The notes beneath the pieces were generated by a model that did not search any database, was not told where the DNA came from, and saw nothing but the letters and a program-made list of their open reading frames with translations. This document shows, piece by piece, positions 1 through 7,254 of a stretch of 16,754 nt of DNA. This stretch comes from an uncultured Brachyspira sp. (lineage in GTDB: Bacteria > Spirochaetota > Brachyspiria > Brachyspirales > Brachyspiraceae). The stretch's first letter is position 1, and each line of letters starts with the position of its first letter. A program made the translations under genes and the position numbers. The DNA lies in contig CAKVCG010000022.1 in the NCBI GenBank assembly GCA_934725525.1, positions 1 through 16,754 of the forward strand, written 5' to 3'.

Positions 1-62
1 TTAATCAAAAATTACATACAATAACTAAAGTAAAAAATAATACAATTCATAAAATTAAAATA

Positions 63-91
63 TTGACATTATAAAAAATTTAAAATAAAAT
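63..91 (+). promoter_or_regulatory. sigma-70-type promoter of the peptide-binding lipoprotein gene
   Basis: A consensus -35 TTGACA (63-68) is followed after 17 bp by TAAAAT (86-91). It lies about 55 bp upstream of the start codon at 146, and an AGGA ribosome binding site sits at 135-138. Nothing else is visible in 1-145 apart from AT-rich sequence. Confidence 0.6.
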
Positions 92-145
92 TATCGCCTA
101 TAAAATTAAAATAAAATTTTAAAAGTTTAAAAATAGGATTTACAA

Positions 146-1759
146 ATGAAAAATTTATTGATTTTAATAACTTTATTTTTATTGGTTTTTGTTTCATGCG
201 ATAATCAAAAATCTAAAAATTCTTTTAAGGAAGGAGAGATAGCGATAACTTTGGGAGGCGAACCGAGAACATTAGACCCGACTTTAAACTCTTTAAGTTT
301 CGGCTCTGTTTATATGATTCATTTTTTTGAAGGTTTGACTAAAAAAGACAGCTCTGACAATATTGTAGAGGGAATGGCGGAAAGTTGGGATATATCTAAA
401 GACGGATTAAAATATACTTTTCATTTAAGAACAAACGCTAAATGGAGCGATGGAAAATCCGTTATCGCTTCCGACTTTGAATACGCTATAAAAAGAGCGG
501 CTAATCCAGAAACGGGAGCGTCTTATTCGCATATGCTTAATGTGATAAAAAACGCGAGTTTGGTAATAAGCGGAAAAGCTGAAGTTGACGATTTACAAGT
601 TAAGGCTTTAGACGATTATACTTTGGAAATCGTTTTGGAAAATCCAGCGCCTTATTTTTTGGAATATATATCCGTTAGCAGTCCTTACTTTCCCGTGCGA
701 AAAGATATTGTCGAAGAGTTTGGAGACGAATGGAGCAGAAAACCTGAAACATATATAGTAAACGGACCTTATATTATGACTGAAAGAAAAACCGATGAAA
801 AAATAGTTATGGAAGTTAATCCGAATTATTACGCTAAAGACGATATTGTAGCGAAAAAAATAACGGTTGTCATAATGAGCGATTCCAATACCGCTTTGGC
901 TGCGATTAGAGAAGGCACTATATTATTTTCATATTTGGAAGCTCCAATGGGAGAGATTCCGACTTTATTAAAAGAAAATTATCTTCTTCAAGAACGCGGA
1001 TACGGAATATTCTTTTTAGAAATGAATACTTTAAAAGGAGTTTTGACAAATAAAAATATAAGAAGAGCTTTGGCTATAGCTTTCGACAGAAATTATATAA
1101 TATCGAATGTAATTAAAATGGACCAAATACCCGCTGGGGCTTTCGTTACTACGGGAATGAAAGATTATGACGGCGGAGATTTTAGAGAAAACGGCGGAAA
1201 TTATATCGATGTCGATAATTATCAAAAAAATATCGAAGAAGCTAAAAGATTATTTGCGGAAGCGGGCTACCCGAACGGAGAAGGTTTTCCCGTTTTGGAA
1301 TTGAGAAGCACTCCGGGATATTTTACGATTATATGCGAGGCGATACAGGAAATGTATAAAGATAATTTAGGAATAGATATATTTATAAAGTCGGAAGAAT
1401 ATAATACGACTTATCAAGCTATGGTTCAGAAAGATTACGATTTGGCAAGAAGCGGATGGAACGCAGATTTTAGCGACCCTATGTCCGTTCTTAATTTCTT
1501 TTCAAAGACAAGCGCGGTAAATCATACGGGATTTGCAAACGATGAATTTTATAGTTTAATGGAATTTGCCTCAAAAACTCAAAATCAAAAAGAAAGAATG
1601 GAAGCCTTGCATAAAGCGGAAGATATATTATTCGATTATATGCCCGTAATACCTTTAATTTATAAATTAAATCCTTATATGATAAATCCAAAATTGAACG
1701 GAGTAGTATTTAGCCCTTTGGGAAGATATAGATTTAATTACGCTTATATTGAAAAATAA
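146..1759 (+). CDS. Family 5 extracellular solute-binding lipoprotein (oligopeptide ABC transporter, OppA-like)
   Basis: This is a periplasmic or surface substrate-binding protein of the SBP_bac_5 family, which captures oligopeptides (sometimes nickel or other solutes) and delivers them to an Opp/Dpp-type ABC importer. The 537-residue length is typical. The N-terminus is a lipoprotein signal peptide with a lipobox ending FVSC, so Cys18 should be lipidated. The early segment with GGEPRTLDP (about residues 38-46) and the following FEGLTKKD...GMAESWDISKDG block are hallmark N-terminal features of the family, as is the later NIRRALAIAFDR motif. The start codon has an AGGA site 7 nt upstream and a consensus promoter. 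No permease or ATPase genes adjoin it, so it is an orphan binding protein that must share a transporter encoded elsewhere. Peptide specificity is inferred from family only. Confidence 0.9.
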   Translation: MKNLLILITLFLLVFVSCDNQKSKNSFKEGEIAITLGGEPRTLDPTLNSLSFGSVYMIHFFEGLTKKDSSDNIVEGMAESWDISKDGLKYTFHLRTNAKWSDGKSVIASDFEYAIKRAANPETGASYSHMLNVIKNASLVISGKAEVDDLQVKALDDYTLEIVLENPAPYFLEYISVSSPYFPVRKDIVEEFGDEWSRKPETYIVNGPYIMTERKTDEKIVMEVNPNYYAKDDIVAKKITVVIMSDSNTALAAIREGTILFSYLEAPMGEIPTLLKENYLLQERGYGIFFLEMNTLKGVLTNKNIRRALAIAFDRNYIISNVIKMDQIPAGAFVTTGMKDYDGGDFRENGGNYIDVDNYQKNIEEAKRLFAEAGYPNGEGFPVLELRSTPGYFTIICEAIQEMYKDNLGIDIFIKSEEYNTTYQAMVQKDYDLARSGWNADFSDPMSVLNFFSKTSAVNHTGFANDEFYSLMEFASKTQNQKERMEALHKAEDILFDYMPVIPLIYKLNPYMINPKLNGVVFSPLGRYRFNYAYIEK

Positions 1760-1786
1760 GAAATTTATCATCTATTGTAATACAAT

Positions 1787-1825
1787 AAGACGATGCGATT
1801 ATGCATCGTCTTTATTATTTTTTTA
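1787..1825 (+). terminator. Rho-independent terminator after the peptide-binding lipoprotein
   Basis: A perfect 10-bp stem (AAGACGATGC / GCATCGTCTT, 1787-1796 and 1803-1812) with a 6-nt loop is followed by a T-rich tract. It begins 27 bp after the stop codon and separates the gene from the convergent - strand gene ending at 1834. It could also work weakly on the other strand. Confidence 0.85.
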
Positions 1826-1833
1826 CTTAAAAT

Positions 1834-2265
1834 TTAATCGTCCGTTTTTTGTCCCATAAGCTGTCCGCTGCCAGATATAAACAACTCCATCATATTGTTT
1901 AATTTTATTTTGTAATTGCCAAATTCTTTTTCAATATCCGTAATTAAAGCCTTAGGATAAGAACTTTTAAGCGTATTTTGGACGGCGTTTGGCAAAACTG
2001 TCGGCGGAATCGGAGTATAATCGCTGTCTATACTTTCCCATTCTCCGTTTGGAAAAAATTTTACTTCCACTCCGTTATTTAACTTCGCTTTGAATTTTCC
2101 ATCGTCTCTTTCCACTTTGAATATTTGAGCGTTTGGAAAAGTATTTTGTATAAAACTTTGAGCGGGTTGAGGCAAAGCGGAAATTGGCACTACCATATCG
2201 GCAAACAAAACCGAAGCGAATAATAAAGCGACCAACAATGCAAATATTTTTCTTATTTTTATCAT
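1834..2265 (-). CDS. Secreted PepSY-like domain protein with two tandem repeats
   Basis: This is a small exported protein of 143 residues. Residues 1-22 form a signal peptide (basic start, LLVALLFASVLFA core, likely cleavage after FA). The mature part holds two similar units. The first is about residues 28-80 (VPISALPQPAQSFIQNTFP...KFKAKLNNGVEVKFFPNGEW) and the second about 90-137 (PTVLPNAVQNTLKSSYP...NYKIKLNNMMELFISGSGQ). This LP..vq..i...yP...i....(6-8)..y.v.l.nG.e..F...G pattern is that of PepSY-like (formerly DUF2874) proteins, which are small periplasmic proteins of unknown ligand. A strong AAGGAG site (2274-2279) lies 8 nt upstream of the ATG and a consensus promoter lies further upstream, so it is probably transcribed alone. 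Its molecular function is not known. Confidence 0.8.
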   Translation of the reverse strand: MIKIRKIFALLVALLFASVLFADMVVPISALPQPAQSFIQNTFPNAQIFKVERDDGKFKAKLNNGVEVKFFPNGEWESIDSDYTPIPPTVLPNAVQNTLKSSYPKALITDIEKEFGNYKIKLNNMMELFISGSGQLMGQKTDD

Positions 2266-2291
2266 AATGAAATCTCCTTAATTTTTATTTT

Positions 2292-2320
2292 ATTATATAT
2301 AATAACAAATATTTTGGCAA
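2292..2320 (-). promoter_or_regulatory. Promoter of the PepSY-like gene
   Basis: On the - strand TTGCCA (2320-2315) and TATAAT (2297-2292) are separated by 17 bp, upstream of the AAGGAG site and the start codon at 2265. This is a close match to the sigma-70 consensus and suggests that the gene is a separate transcription unit from the lipoprotein gene ending at 2399. Confidence 0.6.
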
Positions 2321-2398
2321 TATATAAAATATTTTCCGCTTATTTCACTTATTAATTCTTACATATTTAACAATAATAAAGCATATGAATTGTTTTTA

Positions 2399-3250
2399 TT
2401 AATTAAAATCATAATATAAACTATATCTATCAATCGAATATTTTGCGCCGTAAAATACCAAAGCTATATAGTATTTATCCTCGCTTTTGAAATCGATGGG
2501 CAATTTATTTTTTGATTCTTTAATATAATTATAATCTTTATCGAATAAAATTATATCAATATCTTTTTTGTATTCTACAATAATATTTATCGAGGCGTCT
2601 ATATCGGTTTTATTTTCTATCAAATAAAAATCTATATCGATTATATTTTCGTTTTTCAAATAAGGTTTAATATTTTCGTCTATTGCGATTTTTTCGTTAT
2701 AATTTTTAAGAAAATATCCGTAAATAATTTGTTTCGGATAATCAATCGTATTTGTGCTTTGAAAATTGTCGTTAATTTCCGTTTCGGTTTTATTCATATA
2801 TTCGTTTTTGAAACTAAAACTTATATTATAATTGAATTCGTTTTTTGATTCGGAAGTCAATTTGAAAAATAATTTATCGCTTCTTAAAATCAAATCTTTC
2901 ATTTCAATATTGCCGTTATAATTTAAAATATCTTTAGTATTTATTTTGAATAAAGATTTTTCGACGTTTTCGTCCAATATTTCAAAATTGATATTATTAC
3001 GATTTTCCGCTTTTATAGAAAAATCCATGATAAATCCGTTGGTAGGGCTTATATTATAATAATCTTTGTCTTCAAATCCTAAATTCGCCTTTACCAAAAC
3101 ATTGGAATCTATGAATTGGGCGTATTCGGGGCTATCGTTCGATTCTATTTCGTTTTTTTCAATCGTATTATTATTTTTATTGCAAGAAAAGCTTATTAAT
3201 GAAAATATTATAAATATTATTTCTTTTATATATCGTTTTTTAAAATGCAT
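2399..3250 (-). CDS. Lipoprotein with two PPC-like (pre-peptidase C-terminal) domains
   Basis: This is a 283-residue predicted lipoprotein. A basic N-terminus and hydrophobic segment end in the lipobox ISFSC, making Cys23 the likely lipidation site. The mature protein appears to contain two bacterial PPC-type beta-sandwich modules. The first starts at the typical E.ND.pe.A motif (ESNDSPEYA, residues 36-44) and is followed by GFEDKDYYNI, matching the family's D.D.Y/F signature. The second starts near residue 156 (ETEINDNFQST) and is followed near 203-210 by IIDIDFYLI. PPC domains normally accompany secreted proteases or adhesins, but no enzymatic domain is present here, so its role may be a surface binding protein. 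The RBS is weak (AAAGAA). It lies 39 bp downstream of pncB on the same strand, so it is probably the distal gene of that operon. The specific function is unknown. Confidence 0.65.
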   Translation of the reverse strand: MHFKKRYIKEIIFIIFSLISFSCNKNNNTIEKNEIESNDSPEYAQFIDSNVLVKANLGFEDKDYYNISPTNGFIMDFSIKAENRNNINFEILDENVEKSLFKINTKDILNYNGNIEMKDLILRSDKLFFKLTSESKNEFNYNISFSFKNEYMNKTETEINDNFQSTNTIDYPKQIIYGYFLKNYNEKIAIDENIKPYLKNENIIDIDFYLIENKTDIDASINIIVEYKKDIDIILFDKDYNYIKESKNKLPIDFKSEDKYYIALVFYGAKYSIDRYSLYYDFN

Positions 3251-3289
3251 AATTTCTTTTAATTATTTTTCTTAATTTATATTCTATTT

Positions 3290-4489
3290 CTATTCTCGAG
3301 ATACTATTTTTAAATAACGCAAAAATTCTTTATCTTCGCATATAGTTTTGCCTTCGTCATCCGATAATTTAGCGACTGGTTTACCATTAACATTTTGAAG
3401 TTTCATTACTATATTAAGCGGTTTCGCTATAGGATTAAAATCGTTCATAATAAAAGTGCCTATTCCAAAAGTCACATTTGTTTGATTTTTAAACTCTTTA
3501 TATATTTTATAGGCTTTGTCGAAATCTAAACTGTCGCTGAATAATAGAGTTTTCGTCATTGGATTTATTCTTAACTTTTTATAATGATTAATAACTTTAT
3601 AGCCCCATTCTATAGGATTCCCAGAATCATGTCTTATTCCATCGTAGAGTTTTGCAAAATATAAATCGAAATCTTTTAAGAATTTATCTGTTCCCAAAGT
3701 GTCGGATAAAGCTATTCCCAAATCGCCCCTGTATTCATTAACCCATGACTGGAGCATAAATTTTTGACTCTCTGCAAGTCGCACTTTATCCAAAGCTTGC
3801 CCCACTTGATAATATTCATGAGCGTTTGTTCCTACCGCCAATATGCCGTATTTTTTTGCAAAATAAACATTGCTTGTGCCCACAAAACATGACTTTGAAA
3901 TTTTTTTCTTCAAAATATTTATAGCTTTATCCTGCCATTTAAAAGAAAATCTTCTTCTTGTGCCGAACTCCGAAAATTTAAATCCGTTATTTTCTTTATG
4001 CATCGGAATCAATTTATTTTCAATTTTTTCAATTAAATTTTTTTCGCCCTGTTTATAAACTAAATCTTTTTTATTTTTTTTTATAACGGAATAATGATAA
4101 TATATTTCGCTAATCATAGACAAAATTGGAATTTCCCATAATATGGTTTGATACCAAGGTCCCTCTATTTCTACCGTTAGTTTATTATTGTCGAACAAGG
4201 CTTTTATATGCTCTTCCAAAGGCTTATATAATTTTAGAAATTCTATATAGTCTCTTTTTATGAATCTTAAAGAAGACAGATAATCCAATTCTTCTTTATT
4301 GAAAGATATATTGCAGAAAAGTTTTATTTGTTTCAGTAACTCTTTATGCATTTCATAAGTCCAGTTTAATATATTTCTACTTTTAAAAACATAGCGAACC
4401 CATACATTTGAAAATTGTCTTAAAGCGCATTGTTGCATAGTGAATTTATATAAATCCGTATCGAGTAAACTGATTATTATAGGTTTCAT
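3290..4489 (-). CDS. pncB: Nicotinate phosphoribosyltransferase
   Basis: The enzyme condenses nicotinate with phosphoribosyl pyrophosphate, with ATP hydrolysis, to give nicotinate mononucleotide. This is the entry step of NAD salvage (Preiss-Handler pathway) in the cytoplasm. The 399-residue length is normal for PncB. Recognisable family motifs are the N-terminal LLDTDLYKFTMQQ (residues 8-20), FGTRRRFSF (175-183), GTSNVYFAKKYGI (204-216), VGTNAHEYYQ (219-228) and RHDSGNPIEWG. His224 in the TNAHEY motif corresponds to the histidine phosphorylated during the reaction in Salmonella PncB. An AAGGA site about 8 nt upstream of the ATG overlaps the end of the preceding AtpZ/AtpI-like gene, suggesting translational coupling. 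Confidence 0.95.
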   Translation of the reverse strand: MKPIIISLLDTDLYKFTMQQCALRQFSNVWVRYVFKSRNILNWTYEMHKELLKQIKLFCNISFNKEELDYLSSLRFIKRDYIEFLKLYKPLEEHIKALFDNNKLTVEIEGPWYQTILWEIPILSMISEIYYHYSVIKKNKKDLVYKQGEKNLIEKIENKLIPMHKENNGFKFSEFGTRRRFSFKWQDKAINILKKKISKSCFVGTSNVYFAKKYGILAVGTNAHEYYQVGQALDKVRLAESQKFMLQSWVNEYRGDLGIALSDTLGTDKFLKDFDLYFAKLYDGIRHDSGNPIEWGYKVINHYKKLRINPMTKTLLFSDSLDFDKAYKIYKEFKNQTNVTFGIGTFIMNDFNPIAKPLNIVMKLQNVNGKPVAKLSDDEGKTICEDKEFLRYLKIVSRE

Positions 4490-4501
4490 AATAAAAATCC
4501 T

Positions 4502-4720
4502 TCAATCTTTATCATTCTTACTTATGATTTTAGAAATTCTATAAAGTCTATATATGCCTGAAATGAAACCGAAGAACATTCCGATTATAAGAAATAGGGG
4601 GGAGCTGTTTAACTTTTTATCAATATAGTAACCTACTAAACCGAGACCCAATATCATGCTGGCAAATTCGATGCCAAGAGAGGCATATTTTATACCGTTT
4701 TTTAAATCTTTATTTTCCAT
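4502..4720 (-). CDS. Small membrane protein of the AtpZ/AtpI family
   Basis: This 72-residue protein has two predicted transmembrane helices (about residues 14-32 and 41-60) separated by the YYIDKKLNSSPLFLIIGMFFG segment. That segment fits the D...k...sp...liG..lG pattern of AtpZ/AtpI (F-ATPase gene-1/AtpI-like) proteins. Family members assist assembly or cation supply of F-type ATP synthase rotors. The start codon lies inside the end of the upstream LytM-like gene (11-nt overlap), and its TGA stop touches the pncB ribosome binding site. It is therefore translated from a polycistronic message, away from any visible ATP synthase genes. It is the only gene in the window that plainly ends in TGA. 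Family assignment rests on a short sequence. Confidence 0.7.
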   Translation of the reverse strand: MENKDLKNGIKYASLGIEFASMILGLGLVGYYIDKKLNSSPLFLIIGMFFGFISGIYRLYRISKIISKNDKD

Positions 4721-5624
4721 AGTTTTCGTAATTTAAGGGCGTAAAAATTAATGGGTTTGCATTTTCCGAAGCTATTTTTAATTCATATTCGAATACCCCC
4801 GTTTTTGCATTACCTATAACCTCTCCTTTTTTTAAATCTTTATTTTCCGATACAAAAGAAGTTGCGAGCCCTCTGTAAGTGGTTATTATTCCAAGTCTAT
4901 GATAAATTATTATGGTAAAACCGTCATTATTATTGTATGTAATGCTATGAACCGTTCCAGCCGCCGTGCTTCTTATTAAGGTTCCCGCTATAGTTTCAAA
5001 CACTATACCTTTAGATATTAAAGAATCTTTTTGATAGGGCATAGATATGACGGCATTTCTAGAATCTATTGGTAAAATAGACGGTATAGATTCCAAAGCT
5101 CCGTTTTTTGAATTTATATTCGCCATTAGTTCTTCTAAATAATTTTTTAATTTTTCAAATTCTTCTGCTCTTGTATTTATATATACGGATTTATCCGTAA
5201 AGTCGTTATTGGTATTATCGGAGCTATATATTCCGTTATCTCTTTTTACATTGTTAATCATATTTATCATATCATCTCTATAATAATTGTTAGTAATTAT
5301 GGAATTAAATATATTTTCAAAAGAATTTATCTCTTCCAGTTTATCGTTATAACTTCCGGACAGTATTTCTATTTTGTTGGCTATTATGGTATTTTTTGTT
5401 AAAAAAGAAAAAGTTATAAATAAAGCGCCAGATATAATAATTACGAATATAATAATAGAATATACGGGTAAGGATAATGTTTTGGTTTTATTTTTCGAAT
5501 GAGGCACAAACATAAAATAAAGTTTATGAGTAAGAAATTTTTTAAGTTCGTCCGCTTTTTTTGAAAATTTGGATTTTTCTCTTATATATTTATAATTTCT
5601 TTTTTTCTTTTTATTTTTATACAT
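4710..5624 (-). CDS. Membrane-anchored degenerate LytM/M23 domain protein
   Basis: This protein of about 304 residues has a basic cytoplasmic N-terminus, one transmembrane helix (about 52-76), a charged and possibly coiled linker (about 85-175), and a C-terminal LytM/peptidase M23 beta fold (about 183-298). The fold is recognisable by the AAGTVHSITYNNNDGFTIII stretch, TTYRGL and LKKGEVIGNAKTG. The zinc ligands are missing: the HxxxD motif reads S204-K-G-I-V208, and the final HxH reads E279-Y-E281. It should therefore not be an active endopeptidase. In known systems (EnvC, NlpD) such inactive LytM domains activate cell-wall amidases, and the gene directly upstream on this strand encodes one. 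I chose the ATG at 5624. A TTG in the same frame at 5663 would add 13 residues, but it has no ribosome binding site. Confidence 0.8.
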   Translation of the reverse strand: MYKNKKKKRNYKYIREKSKFSKKADELKKFLTHKLYFMFVPHSKNKTKTLSLPVYSIIIFVIIISGALFITFSFLTKNTIIANKIEILSGSYNDKLEEINSFENIFNSIITNNYYRDDMINMINNVKRDNGIYSSDNTNNDFTDKSVYINTRAEEFEKLKNYLEELMANINSKNGALESIPSILPIDSRNAVISMPYQKDSLISKGIVFETIAGTLIRSTAAGTVHSITYNNNDGFTIIIYHRLGIITTYRGLATSFVSENKDLKKGEVIGNAKTGVFEYELKIASENANPLIFTPLNYENYGK

Positions 5625-5737
5625 ATTATAATTTATTTTAACCGCAATATTAAATTTTATCAATATTAGTTAGCGTATGGCTTGTTAATAAATACAAAAT
5701 AAACGAGTAAATTAAGCCTATTTTAACGGTTTATCGA

Positions 5738-6667
5738 TTAAATATATAAATCCAATAGAGCTTCGTATATTTTTTTAGATAATTCTCTTAAAGCTTTGTT
5801 TCCTCCAAGTTTCCAATCATGAATAAATCCCGCTTCAACCACTACGGAAGGCACATCTTTAATAAAATTTTTTTTATTATATTCGAATTCAAATTCATCT
5901 CCCAATACTATTAATCCTCTTATGGATATTCCTTCTCTTATTAAATTATTTCTGTCATAAAAATTCCATACGGTTTCTGGAATATATCTGTCGAAAGCTA
6001 TAGTTGGAGATACTTTATAATTCTCTTTCATTTTTTCCGATATTTTATTTGCTATTTGCATAGAGGCGTTAAATTCTCCATTATAAGGACTTACTATAAC
6101 ATGAAAACCTTCCGTTTTTGCTCTTCTATTCGTATACGGCATATAGTCAAAATGCAAGCTTAATAATAAATCATAATTATTATCTATAGCGTAATTTCTT
6201 ATCGCATATAATTCTATGGTTTGATACTTCGTTAAATTTTCTATTCTATTATTATTATTATGTTTGACTTTTGTGTCGTATATCCCTAAAAGTTTTTCAT
6301 AATTATTGGTCATATATTCTTTTATAGGTCTTGAATAATAATCTCCGTCTCTGCTTAAAAGATACTCAAATCTATCATCTTCATCGAGTATAGCGGTTAA
6401 TTGTTTTGCCAATCTTAAAGTCATATAATATTCATAACCCAACCAGCCCACGTTCCCCTTTGTCGCCGCATTATGTCCTGGGTCTATTAATATTTTAATT
6501 TTATTGTTTTTTAATTTTATATTATTAGTTTTATTTAAATTATTATAGTTTGTAGCTTCGCTTTCTTCCTTAATATTATTGGCTTTAATTATTAAGGAAG
6601 CGAATGCCACTATTATTAGGAGTATAATAACCGCTGAAAAAATTATAAAATGATTTTTATTTTTCAT
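5738..6667 (-). CDS. N-acetylmuramoyl-L-alanine amidase (Amidase_3 family)
   Basis: This enzyme cleaves the amide bond between N-acetylmuramic acid and the stem peptide of peptidoglycan, in the periplasm. The 309-residue protein starts with an uncleaved signal anchor or signal peptide (about 7-28), followed by an Asn/Lys-rich linker and the Amidase_3 catalytic domain (about 56-306). Expected zinc and catalytic residues are present: His65 in ILIDPGHNA, Glu79 in GYEYYMTLRLAKQL, His172 in LLSLHFD, and Glu278 in VVVEAGFIHD. It is the first gene of the - strand group and precedes the inactive LytM-domain protein by about 110 bp, an arrangement like amidase/activator pairs for daughter-cell separation. 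No strong ribosome binding site is visible before the ATG. No AMIN targeting domain is present. Confidence 0.88.
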   Translation of the reverse strand: MKNKNHFIIFSAVIILLIIVAFASLIIKANNIKEESEATNYNNLNKTNNIKLKNNKIKILIDPGHNAATKGNVGWLGYEYYMTLRLAKQLTAILDEDDRFEYLLSRDGDYYSRPIKEYMTNNYEKLLGIYDTKVKHNNNNRIENLTKYQTIELYAIRNYAIDNNYDLLLSLHFDYMPYTNRRAKTEGFHVIVSPYNGEFNASMQIANKISEKMKENYKVSPTIAFDRYIPETVWNFYDRNNLIREGISIRGLIVLGDEFEFEYNKKNFIKDVPSVVVEAGFIHDWKLGGNKALRELSKKIYEALLDLYI

Positions 6668-6713
6668 TATTATTTTAATATTCGGATTTTTTTATAGTAA
6701 ATTTATATATGTA

Positions 6714-6741
6714 TTGACTTTATATTATGATTATATATACT
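6714..6741 (+). promoter_or_regulatory. Probable promoter of the sao cluster
   Basis: TTGACT (6714-6719) and TATACT (6736-6741) are spaced by 16 bp. This is the best sigma-70-like match upstream of saoT. It predicts a start near 6748 and a leader of about 235 nt before the first sao gene, an unusually long leader that contains a small ORF and inverted repeats. The surrounding sequence is AT-rich, so alternative -10 boxes are possible. Confidence 0.5.
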
Positions 6742-6777
6742 TTAATTATATAGAATAATATAATTAGGATATATAAA

Positions 6778-6843
6778 ATGAAACGATATTTATCTAAACC
6801 GATGTTATTTTATAATCAATACTCTTTTCCCGAGCATTCATAA
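6778..6843 (+). CDS. Candidate 21-residue leader peptide upstream of saoT
   Basis: An ATG at 6778 is preceded by AGGA with an 8-nt gap and opens a frame of 21 codons ending at TAA 6841-6843 (MKRYLSKPMLFYNQYSFPEH plus Ser). It lies in the long leader between the candidate promoter and saoT, followed directly by a hairpin. It resembles no protein I know. It may be a regulatory leader peptide, the remnant of a longer gene, or chance. It has no cysteine. Confidence 0.25.
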   Translation: MKRYLSKPMLFYNQYSFPEHS

Positions 6844-6848
6844 TCTAT

Positions 6849-6867
6849 AGTATGCCGTGAGCATATT
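6849..6867 (+). promoter_or_regulatory. Hairpin or operator in the sao leader
   Basis: TATGC (6851-6855) and GCATA (6861-6865) form an inverted repeat around CGTGA, extendable by a G-U and an A-U pair. It stands out as the most GC-rich part of this intergenic region. A GAGCAT hexamer occurs both here (6859-6864) and 27 bp upstream (6832-6837). It could be a metal-sensor operator or an RNA hairpin. No known regulator motif is recognised. Confidence 0.35.
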
Positions 6868-6918
6868 CAAACAAATTGAGAAATAGTAATTTTTATTATT
6901 ATTTTCTTTATTCTTTTT

Positions 6919-6950
6919 ATTATTAATAAAATATTTAATTTATTAATAAT
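6919..6950 (+). repeat. Long AT inverted repeat made of two palindromic TTATTAATAA units
   Basis: A perfect 12-bp inverted repeat (6919-6930 and 6939-6950) with an 8-nt loop lies 33 bp before saoT. Each arm contains the self-complementary decamer TTATTAATAA (6920-6929 and 6940-6949), so the centres are 20 bp apart, about two helical turns. It could serve as a pair of operator sites or an RNA hairpin close to the ribosome binding site. AT-rich sequence makes chance palindromes more likely. Confidence 0.4.
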
Positions 6951-6983
6951 GCAATTATTTAAATTAATTTTTAAGGATTTTAT

Positions 6984-7247
6984 ATGTCTAAAATATTAGT
7001 TGAATTTATAAATACTTGTCCTACCTGCGACAGTTATTCGGAGTATTTAAATGAACTTCAAAAAACATACGAGGATAAAATGGAATTAAGAATATATTAT
7101 GCTGGTAAAGATTTTGATTATATACAAAAATATGGAATTATAGATAGAGGAACATTAATAATAAACGGAAAAAATAGATACGAAATTTTAAATAAAAAAC
7201 TTATAGAAAAAGAAATAAAAGCGGCTATAGAAAATATAAATAATTAG
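6984..7247 (+). CDS. saoT: Thioredoxin-like protein SaoT (Cys form)
   Basis: This is an 87-residue thioredoxin/glutaredoxin-fold protein without signal peptide, hence cytoplasmic. It has the redox motif C12-P-T-C15 after the first beta strand (ILVEFINTCPTCDSY), followed by helix, strand (ELRIYYAG) and a GTLIINGK segment typical of the minimal fold. It is the first gene of the cluster and has an AAGGA site 6 nt before the ATG. It matches what I recall as SaoT, a thioredoxin-like (seleno)protein of the SAO system in which one active-site Cys may be selenocysteine. Here both are Cys codons. Its likely role is thiol/selenol redox service or metal transfer for the other Sao proteins. saoE begins 7 nt after its stop. 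Confidence 0.8.
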   Translation: MSKILVEFINTCPTCDSYSEYLNELQKTYEDKMELRIYYAGKDFDYIQKYGIIDRGTLIINGKNRYEILNKKLIEKEIKAAIENINN

Positions 7248-7254
7248 GTAAAAT

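Noticed and set aside
5625..5663. TTG start extending the LytM-like protein by 13 residues
   Set aside because: There is no ribosome binding site, and the downstream ATG begins a typical Lys-rich cytoplasmic tail.
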